Below are positions 18,051 to 26,695 of a DNA stretch of 64,000 bases, one piece after another. The position numbers and the translations under genes were made by a program. The DNA lies in the NCBI GenBank assembly GCA_030150045.1, contig JASLGM010000026.1, positions 61,136 to 125,135 on the forward strand. The letters run 5' to 3'. This DNA is from Taishania sp. (GTDB lineage Bacteria; Bacteroidota; Bacteroidia; Flavobacteriales_D; Crocinitomicaceae). The notes under the pieces were generated by a model. It did no database searches. It had not been told where the DNA came from and saw only the letters and a list, made by a program, of their open reading frames with translations. Position 1 is the stretch's first letter, and each line of letters starts with the position of its first letter.

Positions 18051-18224
18051 GTTTCCAAAAATAAATCGATAGAAATGTGAACAAATTTCAATCAAATAAG
18101 CAAGAAACGTTTCCTTTAATTAACCGATTTATAGCGTAAAAATCAAAAAAGAAAGACATCTTATTGTCAGAATATCTTTTTTACATACATTCGAGAAAAT
18201 TATTGCATCTGATTACAGTGAACT

Positions 18225-19385
18225 ATGCTCAATAAAATACTACTTCTTTTCCTTGTCTTAATTGTGCAAAACGTTTTTTCTCAATTCATTTTTGGATGCA
18301 CAGATCCAGAAGCATTGAATTACAATAACGTAGCCGATGCAAATGACTTCTCATGTCAATACGCACATACCACCGTCCAACTTTCTGGGAACGCCTGTAA
18401 ACAATTACCATCTTATATCAATGAATCCTCAGGATTAGCATTTTATAATTCACTTTTATGGACACATAATGACGACGGCCGCGCCCTTATCTTCGGATTA
18501 AACCCAAATACATTAGCCGTTGAAATTCAATTAGAATTACCCATTCAAGTGGTCGATTGGGAAGAAATACAGATTCATAACGATATACTTTACATTGGTG
18601 ATTTTGGAAACAATTCAGACGGCGCCCGCACAGATTTAAACATTTATAAATATTCATTTCAAACCGGACTGGTAGAAACCATTCGATTTACCTATAACGA
18701 CCAAACAACAATAGATCCCGTTGGGCCTAATCAAACCAATTTTGATTGTGAAGCATTTTTAGTCTCCGACACCATGATTTATCTGTTCACAAAAAGATGG
18801 GGAGATCACCAGAGTGGATTCTATAAATTACCCAATCAAAGTGGAGCGCAAGTAGCCGTTTTTCAAAACCTTATTCCTGTAGATGGATTGATTACTGGAG
18901 CAACATTTGGAAAAGAAAATGAAATAGTCTTAGTCGGATATAATGCATTGTTGGTTCCTTTTGTGATTTCCTTGAAAGGATTTGAAAACGATCAGTTTTC
19001 GCGTGCAAACTTGCGTAAACGAAGAATTAATAAAGATTTCTTTCAAGTAGAAGGTATTGCCTACGACAGAGCGACACAAACTTATTTCATTTCTTCAGAA
19101 GAATTCATTTTCTATGGGAACTATTATGCGCCAAATGTATGCACATTTACTTGGGAGAATATACTTACAACGGGAAGTGTATCGAATGAAAATGATTGGT
19201 TCAAAATGTCCACAAAAGGAGTTGATGTACTTACACCAAATAGTGTTCAGATTGTAGATACGATGGGTAAAGAAATGTATCGCGGAGAACAACAAATCTC
19301 TCTTTCATTTCAAGATTGGACTTCAGGAGTTTATTTGATACGAAACGAAAAAACCGGACAATCAAGCCGGTTTTTAGTACAATGA
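18225..19385 (+). CDS. Secreted protein with T9SS C-terminal sorting domain
   Basis: The 386-aa product has a signal peptide (LLLFLVLIVQNVFSQ) followed by the Cys-containing segment GCTDPEALNYNNVADANDFS, a short module common at the start of secreted flavobacterial proteins. Residues ~50-310 look like a beta-propeller-type domain (repeated GDFGNN, GATFGKEN). The last ~75 residues (VDTMGKEMYRGEQQISLSFQ, ending SGVYLIRNEKTGQSSRFLVQ) are a type A sorting domain for type IX secretion. Its target is outside the cell or the cell surface; the activity is unknown. Confidence 0.8.
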   Translation: MLNKILLLFLVLIVQNVFSQFIFGCTDPEALNYNNVADANDFSCQYAHTTVQLSGNACKQLPSYINESSGLAFYNSLLWTHNDDGRALIFGLNPNTLAVEIQLELPIQVVDWEEIQIHNDILYIGDFGNNSDGARTDLNIYKYSFQTGLVETIRFTYNDQTTIDPVGPNQTNFDCEAFLVSDTMIYLFTKRWGDHQSGFYKLPNQSGAQVAVFQNLIPVDGLITGATFGKENEIVLVGYNALLVPFVISLKGFENDQFSRANLRKRRINKDFFQVEGIAYDRATQTYFISSEEFIFYGNYYAPNVCTFTWENILTTGSVSNENDWFKMSTKGVDVLTPNSVQIVDTMGKEMYRGEQQISLSFQDWTSGVYLIRNEKTGQSSRFLVQ

Positions 19386-19389
19386 GTTA

Positions 19390-19884
19390 TTAGATTGCAG
19401 TGAAGTGACATTCAAAACCAAGACTCTTCCAGTTCTCGTTGTCAATAAGATGATCTTGATCTAATTCTGGAATTCGTTTAAATCCAGCACTGCTATAACA
19501 ACGTATTCCATCTGTGTTCCATTCATAAAGATGTGCGATAACGCGATGCTTTTTAAGGTTGTGGTTTGCAATATCAAGTACTCGCTCCACCATTTCGCGA
19601 CCTATACCTTGCCCTCTAAAATTAGGGTCAGCAATAATTACACGACAAATTTCGGCAGTATCCTCATCTAATTCACGAATAGCCGCATGGCCAATCAATT
19701 GATCCTCTTTCCAAACACTAAATAAATGTAAATCTGGATTAGCAAGATCGTTAGCCAATTTCTCAGCTGTAACCGGATAAATTAAATGAAGACCATCCAA
19801 TTGACGTGTAACATTTTCGTTGGTGCACCAGTTGATGAAAGTTGTAAAATCTGATGCATGGAACGGAAGAAATTCAATATTCAT
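19390..19884 (-). CDS. GNAT-family N-acetyltransferase
   Basis: Acetyl-CoA-dependent acyltransferase of 164 aa with the acetyl-CoA loop RGQGIGREMVERVL and the neighbouring IIADPNF strand. The start at MNIEFLPFH is preferred over a longer, lysine-rich reading from 19914. Substrate unknown. It ends five bases from the T9SS gene, which runs towards it. Confidence 0.85.
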   Translation of the reverse strand: MNIEFLPFHASDFTTFINWCTNENVTRQLDGLHLIYPVTAEKLANDLANPDLHLFSVWKEDQLIGHAAIRELDEDTAEICRVIIADPNFRGQGIGREMVERVLDIANHNLKKHRVIAHLYEWNTDGIRCYSSAGFKRIPELDQDHLIDNENWKSLGFECHFTAI

Positions 19885-19911
19885 TTTGCGTGTTTTTTTG
19901 AAAAAAAGATA

Positions 19912-19946
19912 CAAAAAAAGCGTCCATTGGGACGCTTTAGAAAAAA
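19912..19946 (-). terminator. Terminator of the SIMPL-domain gene
   Basis: Stem AAAGCGTCC / GGACGCTTT with a four-base loop and A/T tracts on both sides, just after the stop codon of the minus-strand gene at 19948. Confidence 0.85.
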
Positions 19947-19947
19947 A

Positions 19948-20679
19948 TTATTTAGTGTTGTAATCTAGCTTAATGGTAATGGATGCCGTTTTATTCTTCG
20001 AAGAAGTGTTGTAATTTCCACCCCAAGAATAATCTTCACTCGTGTTTTTACCAATGATTTGAATTACGCCCATGTTTGCATTCTTTAAGTTAGAAAGCTT
20101 CCCTTTCGCGTTTGAAGCAATAATTTCAGCTCTTTTTCGAGCATCCTGCGTTGCATTTTCAATCATCTTCAATTTTAAATCCGCCAACTTTGTATAATGA
20201 TACTCAGGATCATTTGACGTCAACTCAATGTTTTCGGCAATCAAGTCTGAAACCTCACGAGATAAACGCTCGACTTTTTCTACATCCGAAGATTCAATAC
20301 GAACTGTTTGGGACAAATTATATCCGGTAAAAACGGAACGTTGAAAATTCCCATTTGAATCATACGTATTGTCATATAATTGATTGATATTTACTGCAGA
20401 AAAAACAATATCTTTTTCATTTATTCCAAAGTTTTTCAAATATGACATGATTTTTTTCTTGTCCTGTTCCAGCTCCAAAGAAGCATGTTTTAAATTTACA
20501 TTTGCTTTTGAAAAATGCCCTTGCCATACGATTAAATCGGAGGTGAAATGCTCCTGCGCCTGACCTGTTACGGCAATGACTTGACTAGAAGTGTATTTGC
20601 TTTTGTAGGCGTTTGCTAGAATTGCCACAGAAACAATCGTTGTTACGGCGAAAATTCCTGAAATCGTTGTGCTTCTCAT
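19948..20679 (-). CDS. SIMPL (DUF541) domain periplasmic protein
   Basis: An N-terminal membrane anchor or signal peptide (TTISGIFAVTTIVSVAILAN) is followed by the DUF541 fold, with VIAVTGQAQEHF, a central TGYNLSQTVRIE strand and LADLKLKMIENATQDARKRAEI. The length (243 aa) is normal. Family members are periplasmic or outer-membrane-associated and of uncertain function; some relate to oxidative stress. Confidence 0.85.
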   Translation of the reverse strand: MRSTTISGIFAVTTIVSVAILANAYKSKYTSSQVIAVTGQAQEHFTSDLIVWQGHFSKANVNLKHASLELEQDKKKIMSYLKNFGINEKDIVFSAVNINQLYDNTYDSNGNFQRSVFTGYNLSQTVRIESSDVEKVERLSREVSDLIAENIELTSNDPEYHYTKLADLKLKMIENATQDARKRAEIIASNAKGKLSNLKNANMGVIQIIGKNTSEDYSWGGNYNTSSKNKTASITIKLDYNTK

Positions 20680-20720
20680 AAATGATTGTTTTTTTGAATT
20701 GAATATATTTACAAATACGA

Positions 20721-20939
20721 TTACAAACAGTTTGCCAACTTTGTAAAATGATCACGCATTTGCGTAAAAAAACTTACCTCCGTTTCCGAAGAAATTAAAT
20801 TTTTAGTGTTTTGAAAAGCATCTGTAAGAATCCCTTTTAATTCATTGAAACGATTTTCATCAAAATATTCTGTTGCGGTTCCCACTGCAATCTCGTCCAT
20901 TTCGTCAAGATATTGCGCGATTGATAATAAAGTATCCAT
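20721..20939 (-). CDS. Small hypothetical protein
   Basis: A 72-aa acidic, mostly helical protein (MDTLLSIAQYLDEMDEIAVG at the start). No signal peptide or known domain. It lies 41 bases upstream of the SIMPL gene in the same direction. Amino-acid composition and orientation make it plausible as a gene, but there is no homology I can name. Confidence 0.5.
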   Translation of the reverse strand: MDTLLSIAQYLDEMDEIAVGTATEYFDENRFNELKGILTDAFQNTKNLISSETEVSFFTQMRDHFTKLANCL

Positions 20940-21189
20940 TTCGAAAAAAAAATAGGGTTAATAACTCTTTGTATGTACACAAAAATAACGCTTAATAAAG
21001 ACCTGGAAAAACTTTTCAATGCCTATAAACGCCCCATTTTTCACAACAATTCTTAAAATTCTAAAGGAAAGTTAAAATGTCAATCCTTTGTCCTATTTTC
21101 TCCCGAAAAAGTTCTCGAAAAATTAGCCTCATTCTTTCAATAATAGATGTTGAGGAGTCCAAATACAGCTTTTGATTAGATTATTTTTT
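20940..21189. other. Intergenic region before R1-c
   Basis: I see no gene or clear signal here beyond AT-rich sequence. The R1-c and R1-c' repeats and the promoter region of the gene at 21838 follow. Confidence 0.4.
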
Positions 21190-21333
21190 GCAGCCTTAAC
21201 GGTCTTTGTGCTTTAGTCAAGTCGTGCACCGTAAGTGCTGCACTTTAGCCAGCGAGCTTCCATTGGTCGCTGCTACCAAAAGGCATTACTAACGCCGCAC
21301 TTCCTTGAGCTATCGCACGCCGCCCTGGCTGGG
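21190..21333 (+). repeat. Structured intergenic repeat R1, copy c
   Basis: Begins GCAGCCTTAACGGTCT and ends CGCCCTGGCTG, so the ends pair. It has an apical segment GAGCTTCCATTGGTCGCT. It is almost identical (about eight differences) to R1-d at 23273-23414, in the same orientation on the other side of the Hint lipoprotein gene. Confidence 0.85.
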
Positions 21334-21494
21334 GAATCCCAGTGAGAATATAAGATTCCGTTAAAAGTGAAAGTATTTCTGACTACTTTTTCAAAACCAA
21401 TTTCAAGCAATTATTCTTAATAAAGAATATTGAAACTCAACGAAGTGTTTATATTCAAATCCTTATGTAAACGATTTTTTGATAAACAGATCTT

Positions 21495-21641
21495 CCAGCC
21501 CGGGGGAAGTTTCGGTAGCTAAACGTACGTAATACGTTGTGAACCTTAGTTTTGCGCTGCGACCAACGGAAGCACGTGCAAAGCTGTAGGTGAACACGTT
21601 TTTAGAAGTTTACTAAAGAACGTACACCGAAATGGCTGCCA
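21495..21641 (-). repeat. Structured intergenic repeat R1, copy c' (inverted partner)
   Basis: On the minus strand it starts TGGCAGCCATTTCGGTG and ends CCCCGGGCTG. Apical segment GTGCTTCCGTTGGTCGCA. The inner stem TTTGC/GCAAA is preserved with a sequence unlike that of copy c. It forms an inverted doublet with copy c across ~160 bases. Confidence 0.85.
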
Positions 21642-21837
21642 AAACAGGATTAATTACTATGTTTTTTGTGAGAATAGTGAACTTATATGACATTAAAGCT
21701 TTATTTTTGGATTTGTAAACGGATTCACAGAAAAATAAAATCCGCGTAAAAACAAGTGTAAACCATTAATAATTATTGGTGTTCACTGTTTTGGATAAGG
21801 TTGAAAAAGAAAATAAAACGCTAATTACGAAAACATC

Positions 21838-23208
21838 ATGAAAAGAAAAATGATCATGTTCGGTGCTTTGATGATGGCATCGACGGTACTTGCAAGTTGC
21901 AATGGAAATTCCATGGAAAATGACGCTAAAGAATTGGCTGGAGTGCTTTGTAAAGTAAATGAATTGTCACAAAAGGCAGCCGAATCTGCTGACGTATCTT
22001 TAGGTGCAGAAGCGAGTGCTTTAATGGTAGAAGCCGCAAATTTGTCCAAAAAAATGGAGGATAAATACCGAATGGGAGAGGACAAAGTGAAATTCTTTGA
22101 GCTGTTAAACATCGAGCAAGCTAAATGTGTGAATGCGATGACGAATCCCATATCAAATACGGGGAATCAAACAGAGGAAACGGCAACTCAAAGCACGCAA
22201 AGCTCACAGAATAATGATAAAATCCCGACAATAAAGGCAACTGGCGGGCAAGGGAAAAATGTAAATTGGCCAGCGATTAAAGCAGAAGCTGAAAAAAATG
22301 ACGGTCCCGAATTTTTTTACAACGGATGTGAGCAAGGAGTAACGCCTCTTCGTGCTTCCTCTACGTTGGCAGGACAAGGCGCTAAAAGTTATGGTGTCAA
22401 AAACCTTTATGATTTCAACCCGATGACGGCGTGGGTAGAAGGAAAAGAAGATTACGGAATTGGTGAATCCTTCGAAATTAAAGGCGAAGGGGTGAATCAT
22501 ATTTATAATGGCTATCAATCTTCACCTAAAACTTGGGCGGATAATTCGAGGGTAAAAATCTTTAAAGTATACAAAAATAATGTCCCTCTTTGCTTTTTGG
22601 AATTGAAAGACGAAATGGGACAACAGTATTTTGAACTTCCTGATCACAACACGGATCAAGTCAAAGCAAATACGTATAAATTCGAAATCGTGGAAGTGTA
22701 TCCAGGAGCAAAATGGAAAGATGTAGCCATCTCTGAAATTGGATATTCTCTGTGTTGTTTTTCAAGCTCAACGCTGATCAGTACTAAATTAACTGCTCAA
22801 AGCATCACCAACCTTAAAGAAGGAAACGAAATCTATTCCGTGGACATCAATAATGGGAAAGTGACGAGCGCGCAAGTGTTGAAAACTACGAAACAAACCC
22901 ACTTAAGCTTATTGCAAATAGCGTGTGAAAATTCAAAAATTGAAGTGACAAGTGATCATCCATTATACATCAAGGATCAAGGGTTTATGTCCGTTGCGCG
23001 TTATATGCGAATCAAAAATATTGAGAACTATGCTGATTTAGTAGGGAAAATCGAATTCATGGTTTGGAACGAAAAAACGCAAAGTTTGGTGTACGAAAAA
23101 TTACAATCTATTTCCCTTATTACAGGTGAATTTGATACGTACAGTATTTCTAAATTGAAAGAAGGAAGTACGTTCATTGCAAATGGATTCGTGACGAAAA
23201 CGTACTAA
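21838..23208 (+). CDS. Lipoprotein with discoidin-like (NADase-type glycan-binding) domain and C-terminal Hint domain
   Basis: The lipobox LASC puts the modified Cys at residue 21. Residues ~25-105 are helical, and a Gln/Ser/Thr-rich linker follows. Residues ~158-305 resemble the NADase-type glycan-binding (discoidin-like) module (SYGVKNLYDFNPMTAWVEG, GIGESFEIKG). A Hint domain starts immediately at Cys307 (CCFSSSTLIS), with the block-B-like TSDHPLYI and a C-terminal IANG. Hint domains self-cleave in inteins and hedgehogs; here no C-terminal extein exists, so only N-terminal chemistry (cleavage or transfer) is possible. Repeats R1-c/c' and R1-d flank the gene. Confidence 0.75.
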   Translation: MKRKMIMFGALMMASTVLASCNGNSMENDAKELAGVLCKVNELSQKAAESADVSLGAEASALMVEAANLSKKMEDKYRMGEDKVKFFELLNIEQAKCVNAMTNPISNTGNQTEETATQSTQSSQNNDKIPTIKATGGQGKNVNWPAIKAEAEKNDGPEFFYNGCEQGVTPLRASSTLAGQGAKSYGVKNLYDFNPMTAWVEGKEDYGIGESFEIKGEGVNHIYNGYQSSPKTWADNSRVKIFKVYKNNVPLCFLELKDEMGQQYFELPDHNTDQVKANTYKFEIVEVYPGAKWKDVAISEIGYSLCCFSSSTLISTKLTAQSITNLKEGNEIYSVDINNGKVTSAQVLKTTKQTHLSLLQIACENSKIEVTSDHPLYIKDQGFMSVARYMRIKNIENYADLVGKIEFMVWNEKTQSLVYEKLQSISLITGEFDTYSISKLKEGSTFIANGFVTKTY

Positions 23209-23231
23209 TATTATTTAATTATTCTTTATTA

Positions 23232-23269
23232 AACCGTTGATGTGAGCAATCATGTCAGCGGTTTTTTTT
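23232..23269 (+). terminator. Terminator of the Hint lipoprotein gene
   Basis: Imperfect stem ACCGTTGA / TCAGCGGT followed by nine T residues. R1-d begins right behind the T-tract. Confidence 0.75.
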
Positions 23270-23272
23270 TGG

Positions 23273-23414
23273 GTAGCCTTAACGGTCTTTGTGCTTTAGT
23301 CAAGTCGTGCACCGTAAGTCCTGTACTTTAGCCAGCGAGCTTCCGTTGGTCGCTGCTACCAAAAGGCATTACTAACGTCGCACTTCCTTGAGCTATTGCA
23401 CGCCGCCCTAGCTG
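23273..23414 (+). repeat. Structured intergenic repeat R1, copy d
   Basis: Near-identical direct copy of R1-c: TAGCCTTAACGGTCTTTG, apical GAGCTTCCGTTGGTCGCT, ending CGCCCTAGCTG. The change CAGCC to TAGCC at the start is matched by GGCTG to AGCTG at the end. 23415-23551 holds nothing recognisable. Confidence 0.85.
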
Positions 23415-23551
23415 TGGTCAGAAGCAAAAATGTAGTAGTGTTGTTTTAAGGAGTAATTGGTCTTTCACCTTTTTAATTTTTTTTCTGGTTGAAAATGAAA
23501 AAATGCTTTATTTTAACATATTGAAACTCTTGATAAAATTTAGGAAAAGCC

Positions 23552-23992
23552 ATGGCAAGTGAAATTGACATTTTTAGTTTATATAAGCATAAAGACAACT
23601 TTTTTTTGCTGAAAACCGTACAAGCGAGTTATTCAAATGCTTCGCAAATAGAAGAGGATATAGCTGTTGAACAAGAGGTACAAAAACGTAAATGGATTTT
23701 ACAGCAAATTCAGCAGTTGAAACAGTTAGATTTCCTAAATGATTTGATTTTTGTTGGGGAATATCAAGGTTATCCGATGGGAGATGTACTTTATCAAGAA
23801 AAAGGAAACGTGGAATTGTCTCTTTTTTATATGGAAACGGCACATGGTTTTCCGTGGATTGTACTTGGTCATACTGAATCTGAAAATGAATTTCTGACAG
23901 AATTGTATGAAGACGATGATTTTGATTCTCTTCAACCCATAGGACACCCCAAACACATTAAAGCATTGTTTTTCACCGAAAATGATTTTTAA
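23552..23992 (+). CDS. Hypothetical protein
   Basis: A 146-aa acidic cytoplasmic-looking protein starting MASEIDIFSLYKHKDNFFLL, with a C-terminal acidic run (LYEDDDFDSLQ) and GHPKHIKALFF. No domain recognised. It is isolated between R1-d and a strong terminator. Confidence 0.6.
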   Translation: MASEIDIFSLYKHKDNFFLLKTVQASYSNASQIEEDIAVEQEVQKRKWILQQIQQLKQLDFLNDLIFVGEYQGYPMGDVLYQEKGNVELSLFYMETAHGFPWIVLGHTESENEFLTELYEDDDFDSLQPIGHPKHIKALFFTENDF

Positions 23993-24042
23993 TTCCTAGA
24001 CGAATTCGAGTAGTTAGTACAAGAATGAAAAACTAATTTATT

Positions 24043-24083
24043 AAGTTGCTGTATCCTCAAGCAAGGATACAGCAACTTTTTTT
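24043..24083 (+). terminator. Strong terminator after the 23552 gene
   Basis: Perfect 14-bp stem AGTTGCTGTATCCT / AGGATACAGCAACT with six-base loop and T-tract. Confidence 0.92.
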
Positions 24084-26005
24084 CATCTGTTTTGTACCGG
24101 AATTAATCGGTCTTTTTTTATTGTACTTTTTAGAGAACCAAAACTCACAGTAGCTTGATTTCCTTTTATTTCTATTACTATGCCAATGACAGATTGACCT
24201 TCCATACGAACTTTATCGCCGATTTCTAAAGGCTTCTCTTTTTGAATCGATTGTGGTTTGTTTTCTACTTTCTTTGTTTTATCCTCTATTGTTTGTGCGA
24301 CCTCTTGTTCTGCATCCTGTTTAGATAAATAAGCCGTTTCTATTTCTTTTTTCTTGTTTTCCCAATACAATTTGTCCTTGGCAATGGATTGTAAAAAGCG
24401 ATCCATATTAATATAGTTTTCGCCAAGTTTTTGTGTTGCATCTGAGATTATGTCCTTATCCAATCCAATTCTTTTGGCAACTTCAATCGCAAATGAACTG
24501 CCTGGACTTCCAATCGATAATTTATACATAGGTTGGTTCTTTTCTGCATCAAAAAGCATCGCTCCATTGATTATTCCCTCTGTTTTATATGCGTAGTCCT
24601 TTAAATTTTGGAAATGAGTTGTAATTACTCCAAAACTTTTCTTTTTGTTGAAGCGTTCCAAGATGGATTCTGCGATTGCGCCACCAATTTGAGGTTCTGT
24701 TCCACCACCAAATTCGTCAATTAGTATAAGAGATTTCTCATCGTTGTGGTCAAGGATGAATTTCATGTTACCTAAATGAGCCGTGTAGGTACTTAAGCTA
24801 TTTTCCATACTTTGCCCATCACCTATGTCCATGAAAATATGATCAAATACTCCAGCGCGGGATGCGCTGGTTACTGGAATTGGATTGCCACATTGTAACA
24901 TGTATTGCAGTAGGGCAACCGTTTTTAGACATAAGGATTTACCACCTGCATTAACTCCAGAGATGATTAGTATTCTATTTAGAGAAGTAAGTTCAATATC
25001 TAAAGGATGTGCACTTTTATTTTGTTTGCGTAGTTCTATATCTAATAAGGGATGCGTTGCGTTTATCCATTCTATGTTTTGATTGTTTTCAAAATGTGGT
25101 TTTATTGCATTGAAACGTAGTGCCACAAATGCTTTAGCTTGTGTAAAATCAATTTCTGCTAAAAAGTTGTACGAACGTAAAATCGCTACAATATCTGGAC
25201 GTATGCTAGAAGTGAATTCCGTTAAAATACGTGCAATTTCTTTTCTTTCATCGTTTTGTAAATCTCGAAAGCGATTTGAGGCTTCAACGACTTCTTCGGG
25301 TTCTATGAAAACGGTTTTACCACTTCCAGAATTGTCGCGTATTATTCCTTTAATTTTTCTTTTATTCGCAGCAGTTACTGGAATTAGATAATGACCATCT
25401 CTTAGGTTTCCTCGCGTATCTTTATCTATTATTCCTTGTGCTTGAGCAGTTCTTAAGACGGCTGCCAATGCTTTTGTAATGTCTTTTTCTGCTTCAAATT
25501 TATTTTTCCGAATACTGAATAAGAGTTTTGAAGCGTTGTCTTTTATAAGACCTGATTTGTCTAGAATTGCATTTGCTCTTTCAACAATGTTTGGAAATGT
25601 TTTTATGTCATTTGACATGTTTTTCAATTCCGGATATGTATATTCCTCGTTTTTTTGGCCCTTTTTTTTAGTTAGAAAGTCAACTATCTGGGCTATAGTC
25701 TCTAATGAATTTGCTAAAAGCGGTATTTCTTTTTCTGAAAGCCAAAAAGAAAGGTCATTTTCAATCTGATGAAGTGAAGTTCTTATATCTAGGTAATTAT
25801 TTAGAGGGAAATTCTCTTTACAGGCAATAATTTGCTGAAATTCATGTGTTTGTTCTAAAGCTTTTCGAATGTATTTATAGTCGGTTGAAAAATGCATTTC
25901 ATTCACTTTTTCTATTCCTAAAGGACTTAAACACTTTTCTTTAAGGTATTCTCTTATTTCATCGAAGTTTATTTTTTGTTCGAAGTTTTCTGGATAAATA
26001 TTCAT
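24083..26005 (-). CDS. MutS2-type ATPase lacking the Smr nuclease domain
   Basis: MutS2 proteins act on branched DNA or on stalled ribosomes. The chain reads MNIYPENFEQKINFDEIREY from the internal ATG at 26005, which matches the usual MutS2 N terminus (640 aa). Residues ~30-330 are core and clamp. The ATPase follows, with Walker A SGVNAGGKS (~350), Walker B LILIDEFGGGTEP (~428) and the His-switch TTHF. After a charged coiled region a KOW-like domain (IGDKVRMEGQSVIGIV) closes the protein; the C-terminal Smr domain of standard MutS2 (~780-800 aa) is absent. It could be a natural short paralogue. Confidence 0.8.
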   Translation of the reverse strand: MNIYPENFEQKINFDEIREYLKEKCLSPLGIEKVNEMHFSTDYKYIRKALEQTHEFQQIIACKENFPLNNYLDIRTSLHQIENDLSFWLSEKEIPLLANSLETIAQIVDFLTKKKGQKNEEYTYPELKNMSNDIKTFPNIVERANAILDKSGLIKDNASKLLFSIRKNKFEAEKDITKALAAVLRTAQAQGIIDKDTRGNLRDGHYLIPVTAANKRKIKGIIRDNSGSGKTVFIEPEEVVEASNRFRDLQNDERKEIARILTEFTSSIRPDIVAILRSYNFLAEIDFTQAKAFVALRFNAIKPHFENNQNIEWINATHPLLDIELRKQNKSAHPLDIELTSLNRILIISGVNAGGKSLCLKTVALLQYMLQCGNPIPVTSASRAGVFDHIFMDIGDGQSMENSLSTYTAHLGNMKFILDHNDEKSLILIDEFGGGTEPQIGGAIAESILERFNKKKSFGVITTHFQNLKDYAYKTEGIINGAMLFDAEKNQPMYKLSIGSPGSSFAIEVAKRIGLDKDIISDATQKLGENYINMDRFLQSIAKDKLYWENKKKEIETAYLSKQDAEQEVAQTIEDKTKKVENKPQSIQKEKPLEIGDKVRMEGQSVIGIVIEIKGNQATVSFGSLKSTIKKDRLIPVQNR

Positions 26006-26350
26006 TTCAATAGATGTAAATAAGCTGTAAATAGATTTTAAAAGTCTATTTGACAGCATTGTGTAAATAAAATTGTTTGAAATTATTCCATATCGCATCT
26101 AAGATTCTAGGGAAATACTGTTTATATAAAAGCAGTATTTCTAGAATTAATCTAGGCTTTTCTATGATTCGAAAAGCAAAAAAGGCGATATGGTATTTAT
26201 GCGGATAACAAAAAAGTAATTTAGTAAACTAATTCGTTGGTAAAGTTAATTCAATAAATATGATTTCATAAATATTATCATCTTAAATGTATGGTGATAA
26301 AGGATTAATCTTGAATTCCAATAAAATCTATGTTTTGAAAATCAATTTTC
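26006..26350. other. Intergenic region
   Basis: AT-rich sequence containing an imperfect palindrome around 26112-26150 (GAAATACTG.../...CAGTATTTC). No gene is supported. R2-2 follows. Confidence 0.4.
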
Positions 26351-26456
26351 GCGTGAAGGATAGGAGTGAAAAGCCCACAGGGGATACACAATTTATTGGG
26401 TAGAGCCGAGGACTTGTAGCGGATAGCCTGACCCCAATGCCTTGGGGGCACGCCCT
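26351..26456 (+). repeat. Structured intergenic repeat R2, copy 2
   Basis: GCGTGAAGGATAGGAGTG at the left end and GGGGGCACGCCC at the right. The ends pair as GCGTG/CACGC, a compensatory change relative to GCGTT/AACGC. It contains GTAGCGGATAGCCTGAC and the hairpin CCCCAA/TTGGGG. Confidence 0.75.
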
Positions 26457-26644
26457 CTAAAATAAAATTAAGTTTTAAGGGGAACTGATTTTTGATGGTA
26501 TTAGGTATGAAACCATCCATTTTAGCGAGAAAAACACAGCAGGTTTCGGAACATGGTTTTTACCTGTTTCTTTGTTATTACTGGCATTAGTTAGGAGAGG
26601 ATCGATTTATGAATCTTTAGCAATAAAAAAAGTGGAGGAGAAAC

Positions 26645-26676
26645 AAAAATCCCGATAGTAGCTACCGGGATTTATA
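26645..26676 (-). terminator. Terminator of the pirin gene
   Basis: Stem AAATCCCG / CGGGATTT plus a short inner TAG/CTA pairing. It lies about 20 bases beyond the stop codon. Confidence 0.75.
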
Positions 26677-26695
26677 AGAGATAAAGGAAAATCGG

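Noticed and set aside
26480..26659. An open plus-strand frame without start codon (containing TWFLPVSLLLLALVRRG) between R2-2 and the pirin terminator
   Set aside because: There is no ATG/GTG start in good position, no promoter or ribosome-binding evidence and no recognisable family; at most a degraded gene end.
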